From Pseudomonadota bacterium (GTDB taxonomy: Bacteria; SAR324; XYD2-FULL-50-16; JAHJRI01), in NCBI GenBank assembly GCA_022360105.1, contig JAKSDL010000704.1:1-11691 (forward strand): a stretch of 11,691 bases of DNA, written 5' to 3'. The notes under the pieces were generated by a model. The model was given only the letters and a program-made list of their open reading frames with translations. It was not told the DNA's origin and did no database searches. The position numbers were made by a program, and so were the translations under genes. Shown here piece by piece: positions 7,583 through 11,691 of this stretch. The first letter of the stretch is position 1. Every line of letters starts with the position of its first letter.

Positions 7583-7627
7583 CTTAGTGTACCTTGATCA
7601 AATCCACCCACATCCGTTTTAAGCAAA

Positions 7628-7641
7628 GGGGATAATTCCCC
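7628..7641. promoter_or_regulatory. GGGGA-TAAT-TCCCC dyad upstream of the TPR gene
   Basis: A perfect 5-base inverted repeat with a 4-base centre, 46 bases upstream of the TPR start at 7582. It stands out as GC-rich in an AT-rich intergenic stretch and would suit an operator or a short leader hairpin. No confident promoter was found next to it. Confidence 0.3.
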
Positions 7642-7848
7642 GAAAAAATAGACTGCTGACTTCTTTCTACATGACTTTCAGCATATAAATCAATCGCTTG
7701 TTACCATAAGAAGAAATATCAAACCCGGATGCTTCATTAATTCCCGTTAATAACACTGTACATTCATAATCGTAGCAGCATTTAAGCCCCCGGTCGAGAA
7801 GATATATGCAGTCACTGCTTTGAGAAACGGTTGAAAATCCAGCATTTA

Positions 7849-7880
7849 AACAATTGGTTAAAAATTCGGACTAAATTGTT
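7849..7880. repeat. AACAATT/AATTGTT inverted repeat in the divergent intergenic region
   Basis: AACAATT (7849-7855) and AATTGTT (7874-7880) are exact inverted copies 18 bases apart, just upstream of the candidate SPFH promoter. Arm spacing of about 25 bases centre to centre would suit a protein dimer or two half-sites. The AT-rich background makes chance matches likely. Confidence 0.25.
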
Positions 7881-7900
7881 AATAAATCAACCTTTTTCTT

Positions 7901-7930
7901 TTTACTTTCAGCGTTCTTTTGCCATAAAAT
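7901..7930 (+). promoter_or_regulatory. Candidate sigma-70 promoter for the SPFH / AAA-Lon operon
   Basis: TTTACT (7901-7906) and TAAAAT (7925-7930) are separated by 18 bases and match four of six and five of six consensus positions. Transcription would start near 7937, giving a leader of about 114 bases that includes the two palindromes at 7961-7992. The rest of the 7583-8050 gap shows no gene. Confidence 0.35.
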
Positions 7931-7960
7931 AGAGTTATCTCCCTCTTATGTTACTTGAAG

Positions 7961-7992
7961 TTTCCGGCGGAAATATCCAGGGTGATTAATCA
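7961..7992 (+). promoter_or_regulatory. Two palindromes in the SPFH leader
   Basis: TTTCCG-G-CGGAAA (7961-7973) is a perfect 13-base palindrome. Ten bases further on, TGATTAATCA (7983-7992) is a perfect 10-base palindrome. Both lie between the candidate promoter and the SPFH start at 8051. Compact odd-centred palindromes like the first are typical protein-binding sites. The binding protein is not known. Confidence 0.35.
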
Positions 7993-8050
7993 ACCAATTC
8001 TTATCAATTGCCAGACAAACGACTAAAACCATCTTAATCAAGAGGACAAC

Positions 8051-8968
8051 ATGTCGAATCAAAGTACGGCCGACTTTCTAAAACGGGCTTTTGTCATCAA
8101 CCTTTTTCGGCGAATATTGATAGCGACGTTATTGATTTCATTAATTTATGCTTTTCTAGCAATCATCTATGCATCCAAAACCATCTATAAAGTTAAAAAG
8201 AATTATTCTATCGTACTGGAGAAGCTTGGGGGCCAGCGGGAGGCAATTACTGAGGTTGGATGGCATGTGCGCTTGCCTTTTTTTACCAAGATCGAACAAG
8301 AGGTGTCGCTGATGAACCAATCCCTCTACCTGGGCGGCACCAACGAACCTGTAAGGGTCATTTCCCAGGAAAATGTCGCCTTGTGGACCTCCGGTGTATT
8401 GACCTACAGAATCAAGGATCTGAAAACCTGGGCCATTGAAAACCTGAATCCCATGACCCTTTTGCAGGGTGATCACGATGGTATTGTCAAGGACATTCTG
8501 CAAGCGCAAAAGGTCGACTCCTTAATCAGTGAAAGAGAGATCATTAAAGAGAAAATATTCAGGGCTTTGAAATCCAGACCCATCAACGAAGGGGGGCCTA
8601 CCCTGGAGAAAAAATATGGTATTGAGGTCGTCAGTTTTGTGCTGAAACAGACGCGGTTTGGAGATAAGTTGATTGAAGCCACTGAAGAAAAGAAACGACG
8701 GGAATTGATCGCTGAAGCGGAAAACTATGCAGCCGATCAGGAGGCGGACCGCATCCGTAAACTCTATGCAGCCTATCTATTCAGTATCCAGGAACTGCAA
8801 CAGAAGATCGGCGGAAAAAGCGAGGCCGTTAACCTGGCACTATTACGATTTCTGACCCAGCAAAAATGGGCGTCTGCCTATGAAAAGAACCAGAGCGGTC
8901 AACATACTGTTGTGATTCAAAACACTGAATCCGCCCCGGCACTGACTATTCCCAAAATGTCCAAATAG
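8051..8968 (+). CDS. SPFH / Band-7 (HflC-like) membrane protein
   Basis: 305 residues, close to HflC (about 330). One hydrophobic helix lies at about 21-44, followed by an SPFH domain (about 46-205). Recognisable SPFH features are YSIVLEKLGG, the GWHVRLPFF turn (70-78), ENVALWTSGVLTYRIKD (107-123) and a late GIEVVSFVLKQTRF strand. Next comes an Ala/Glu-rich coiled coil (about 205-250, EKKRRELIAEAENYAADQEADR) as used for oligomer assembly, and then a polar tail. SPFH proteins build large membrane rings and hold AAA proteases (HflKC with FtsH, prohibitin with m-AAA). The Shine-Dalgarno AGAGGA lies four bases before the ATG. The next gene starts 13 bases after the stop, so the two are co-transcribed. 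Positive charges flank the membrane helix on both sides (K11, R12, R20, R21 against K43, K47, K49, K50), so topology cannot be decided. Family call firm, partner inferred. Confidence 0.88.
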   Translation: MSNQSTADFLKRAFVINLFRRILIATLLISLIYAFLAIIYASKTIYKVKKNYSIVLEKLGGQREAITEVGWHVRLPFFTKIEQEVSLMNQSLYLGGTNEPVRVISQENVALWTSGVLTYRIKDLKTWAIENLNPMTLLQGDHDGIVKDILQAQKVDSLISEREIIKEKIFRALKSRPINEGGPTLEKKYGIEVVSFVLKQTRFGDKLIEATEEKKRRELIAEAENYAADQEADRIRKLYAAYLFSIQELQQKIGGKSEAVNLALLRFLTQQKWASAYEKNQSGQHTVVIQNTESAPALTIPKMSK

Positions 8969-8981
8969 CAGGTGAAAAAAC

Positions 8982-11691
8982 ATGACAGCAACCGTTACAC
9001 GAGAGATTAAATACATACGCCTGCCGGAACAAAGAATTAAGGAGATTGAAAACCTGGTTTCGTCCTGGCCATTTGAAACCAAGGCATTTATGTTTGCCCG
9101 TCTCAATCAGTTCAACCCAAATACCCATGTGTTCCGCCGGGGATTGCAATGGATGTTTTCCCTGTTGCGCCCTCCAAAAAACAAGGAATTTAAAAATCTG
9201 AAAGACCCCGACATACTGACCGACTGGCAAAAACGATTTCGCATTTCCGGGCAAACCAATCCGCAAGAGTCCTGGAATAAGATCTTGCAGGATGAAGTGT
9301 CACCAAAGGATTATGTTTATCTGAAATACCTGTTGAAGAGTGACCTGACCGATGTCCATGTTCCCGCGGAGATTGTCGAGATGTTTGAAAATGTCTACAG
9401 GGCCCATCTTCGCAAAGAATACCTCAATGATCCTGCCGTCCCTGCTGCTCCTCTCCTGATGATTGTCGGTCCCAGCGGAAGTGGTAAAACTTCGACAACC
9501 AGGGAGACTATTGAAAAAGTCATTTTTGCCAATGAAGTAAAAGCACAAATCGATCTGAAATTAAAAAAAGAAGAATTACTGGCCGACAAGCCCTTTTGGA
9601 AGAGTATTTCTGATGTGGATGAAGAGCTTTTTGTGGAAATAGTGCGTCGAAAGAAGCTGAAATTTTACAAACGACTTTCCAATATCCCCCTGGTCAATAT
9701 CATATTTAAAAAATCGATTACCAAGAACATTTCAAGCCTGGAAGAAACAGGTATCAGGGTTGACTACCAGATGATCACCCCCAACGATTATCGCACAGCA
9801 CTGGCTGGTGAACCGGGAAACTACTTTAAAAAAGCGATGGGTAACCCAGCCCGAACCTCTATCAGGCATGTAGAAGAAGCACACAGTGCCTTTGGACGGG
9901 CAGATTCTTCGGAAAGCGGGGTGGAAAGCCAACAGAGGACATTGATCGACACCTCCAATATCATCATTGATGAAATTATAAACGGCCGTCGTGATTGTTT
10001 ACTGATTGCAACCACTGATCAACCTGAGCGTTGTGATTCCACTATCTACAGAAGATTTGTAGAAAAGGGCAAAATTATTGATATTTCCGATTTCTGGAAA
10101 AAGGTCGATAACCTTCGCGAAGTAGTCCGACTGGAACTGATCAAAAACGATGTAAAAATCAATGTAGCTGAAAGTAACTCCGGACCATTCAAGCACATTA
10201 CCGGGAACGAACTGGATCTGGCCGTTGCCAGAATTTATAACATTTTTGACGAACGCAGCCTGAAGCTCACCCCTTCTTACGTCCGCAAACTGATCAAGTC
10301 GATAGTGGAAATTAAACAGGATTTCAAATCTGAATTTCTTGAAAACTCATACCTGGTTAGGCAGGCCTTTGAGTTGGTTGCCAAAAACTCTTATGGTGAT
10401 CTGTTCGAAAAAGTAGTGGACCGCATGGATCGGAAAACCTTGTGGGAAACCTACGTTGGATCGGTAAAATACAGTTTTTCCGAAATGGCAAACAATTGTC
10501 TGTTTTACGGTGTGGACGAAGAAAAAGGTGTTGTACTCAGCGGCCCTCCGGGCAGCGGGAAAACCTTTTTGGTTCGTTCCTGGTTAAGTGAAAACAGTGG
10601 TGTTCATGATATTGCTACCAGTCCGGGCGCTTTACGAAGTTCCTCTAATCCTATTGACGGGGCAGTGGAAAATCTGGAAAAGGTGTATGACATAGCCAAG
10701 ATGATTGCGCCGACGGTTGTTTTTTTCGATGAGGGTGATTCACTGGCACCACGCAGAAGTTCCTCAGGAGGATCTCCAACCGACAAGCTGACGAATAAAT
10801 TCTTAAACATCATTGATGGCGAAATTCCCTTAAACAGGGTATTCACCGTACTTACCACCAACCGTTTGGATATTCTCGACCCGGCCTTGATCCGATCCAA
10901 GCGTCTGAAAGCCATGGAAATTACCGGGGTTTTGAAAAAGCAGGATATTTCGGAAATGATATCCTTTACCCTGAAAGACGTTCCCCTGGCAGATGAAATC
11001 AACGAAAACGCAGTGATGGACGCTTCCCAGGGAATTTGCGACAGCCCTGCTGATTACGCGGCTTTTATTGAAAAAGCACGTACCTTGAGAAAAACAGAAT
11101 ACGAAGTGTTGATGCGCTTTCGAGAAGTAAACACATCAAAGGAACAGGCTGAAAACTTCGTTAAATTGAATTTTAAAACCTTGAGAGGCATCCTGAATGC
11201 TCTTGAAATCCCTGCTACTCTGAAAGCAAAAGTGAAAAAGGACCCGCAAGGATTCCTTGAAAATCTGTCAGCCATGAATCCCTACCTGAACAAGATTGAA
11301 CAAGAGCAGCAATACCCCCTGGTGATGGCTCATCTTAACGCAGCTCGCAGGGAGATCGCTCAGAGTCCAGTCAAGAAAGGCAAAGTCCAACTGGACGAAT
11401 TCCTGGAAGCTGAACTGAGCCAGGAGCCACAAGTAGGTTTTATTATCGGTGTCGGAGCCTCTGATACCACTGGTGTCTTGTTACCTATTGCAACCAGCCT
11501 GATTTATAATTACACCTTTGAAAAAATCATGGTGACGGGTGCAGTCTCATCATCTGCTTCGGCGGCAGCGGAACTGGATATGGCCGTGCAAATGATGCAG
11601 CAGTCTGCCAAGGAAGCGTTAACGATGGTGGAAAACTATCTGCAAAGCCTGCTTCCCAAGTTTAACATTGCCCGAATTATTGGAGATTTTC
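8982..11691 (+). CDS. Tandem AAA+ ATPase with Lon-type protease domain, 3' end outside window
   Basis: 903 codons are open to the window edge. The start has AGGTGA seven bases upstream, 13 bases after the SPFH stop. Residues 1-150 are a helical N-terminal region. AAA module 1: Walker A GPSGSGKT (163-170), a long insertion, a Walker-B-like SIRHVEEAH (293-301) lacking the usual Asp, sensor-1-like LLIATTDQPE (340-349), and Arg-Arg 357-358 at the arginine-finger position. AAA module 2 is CDC48/FtsH-like: GPPGSGKT (521-528), Walker B VVFFDEGDS (579-587), sensor 1 TTNR (625-628), then DPALIRSKRL. After a helical linker (about 650-815) the chain enters a Lon-like fold: GVGASDTTGVLLPI (823-836), VTGAV (851-855), QSAKEAL (874-880). 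The catalytic Ser-Lys pair would follow beyond the window. No membrane helix is seen. Predicted role: ATP-driven unfolding and degradation, probably tethered by the SPFH partner. AAA assignment firm, Lon domain likely. Confidence 0.82.
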   Translation, partial: MTATVTREIKYIRLPEQRIKEIENLVSSWPFETKAFMFARLNQFNPNTHVFRRGLQWMFSLLRPPKNKEFKNLKDPDILTDWQKRFRISGQTNPQESWNKILQDEVSPKDYVYLKYLLKSDLTDVHVPAEIVEMFENVYRAHLRKEYLNDPAVPAAPLLMIVGPSGSGKTSTTRETIEKVIFANEVKAQIDLKLKKEELLADKPFWKSISDVDEELFVEIVRRKKLKFYKRLSNIPLVNIIFKKSITKNISSLEETGIRVDYQMITPNDYRTALAGEPGNYFKKAMGNPARTSIRHVEEAHSAFGRADSSESGVESQQRTLIDTSNIIIDEIINGRRDCLLIATTDQPERCDSTIYRRFVEKGKIIDISDFWKKVDNLREVVRLELIKNDVKINVAESNSGPFKHITGNELDLAVARIYNIFDERSLKLTPSYVRKLIKSIVEIKQDFKSEFLENSYLVRQAFELVAKNSYGDLFEKVVDRMDRKTLWETYVGSVKYSFSEMANNCLFYGVDEEKGVVLSGPPGSGKTFLVRSWLSENSGVHDIATSPGALRSSSNPIDGAVENLEKVYDIAKMIAPTVVFFDEGDSLAPRRSSSGGSPTDKLTNKFLNIIDGEIPLNRVFTVLTTNRLDILDPALIRSKRLKAMEITGVLKKQDISEMISFTLKDVPLADEINENAVMDASQGICDSPADYAAFIEKARTLRKTEYEVLMRFREVNTSKEQAENFVKLNFKTLRGILNALEIPATLKAKVKKDPQGFLENLSAMNPYLNKIEQEQQYPLVMAHLNAARREIAQSPVKKGKVQLDEFLEAELSQEPQVGFIIGVGASDTTGVLLPIATSLIYNYTFEKIMVTGAVSSSASAAAELDMAVQMMQQSAKEALTMVENYLQSLLPKFNIARIIGDF

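Noticed and set aside
8156..8509. 117-codon minus-strand frame
   Set aside because: Antisense to the SPFH domain, with no family pattern of its own.
10604..11002. 132-codon minus-strand frame
   Set aside because: It is antisense to the second AAA module, whose motifs are clear in the plus-strand frame. It is a mirror of real coding sequence.
1..11691. CRISPR array, tRNA or rRNA genes, intact insertion sequence
   Set aside because: No regularly spaced repeats, no tRNA-like cloverleaf with CCA-type end, no rRNA core sequence and no transposase motifs were seen on either strand.

Overview
The window reads as a chromosomal stretch from a Gram-negative bacterium with moderate GC (somewhat below half, judged by eye). 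The clues are a REC-first hybrid histidine kinase, a multi-pass PAS histidine kinase, an enterobacterial-type xanthine-guanine phosphoribosyltransferase and an HflC-like SPFH protein. This mix fits a proteobacterium of deltaproteobacterial or SAR324-like grade, but there is no marker gene here and the placement is a guess. No tRNA, rRNA, CRISPR array or intact transposase was seen.

Layout, left to right: (1) positions 1-918, minus strand, a response-regulator/histidine-kinase hybrid cut off by the window edge inside its ATPase domain. (2) 919-1211, its upstream region plus a good intrinsic terminator for the next unit. (3) 1212-2689, minus strand, a two-gene operon: a small ribbon-helix-helix-type regulator followed, with ATGA overlap, by an MFS exporter. 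A candidate promoter and tandem-repeat operator lie upstream. (4) 2690-3210, a 521-base gap holding that promoter and then a run of hairpins, one with the GTAG-plus-palindrome look of REP elements. (5) 3211-5199, minus strand, a membrane PAS histidine kinase. (6) 5301-5783, plus strand, gpt, divergent from the kinase. (7) 5780-7582, minus strand, a 600-residue TPR-repeat protein meeting gpt tail to tail with overlapping stop codons. (8) 7583-8050, a 468-base divergent intergenic region with several dyads. (9) 8051-11691, plus strand, an SPFH/Band-7 membrane protein followed 13 bases later by a very large protein that runs off the window. That protein has two AAA+ modules and the beginning of a Lon-type protease domain.

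The most interesting unit is the last. SPFH proteins are known partners of membrane AAA proteases (HflK/HflC with FtsH, prohibitins with the mitochondrial m-AAA protease). Here the co-transcribed partner is instead a tandem AAA+ protein with a Lon-like peptidase domain and no membrane segment visible in the 903 residues seen. The sequence suggests a membrane-tethered unfoldase/protease pair of a kind I cannot name. The divergent TPR gene may or may not belong to it. The two kinases have no lone response regulator beside them, so their outputs cannot be read from this window. The MFS/RHH pair looks like a self-regulated efflux unit, and gpt is ordinary purine salvage.
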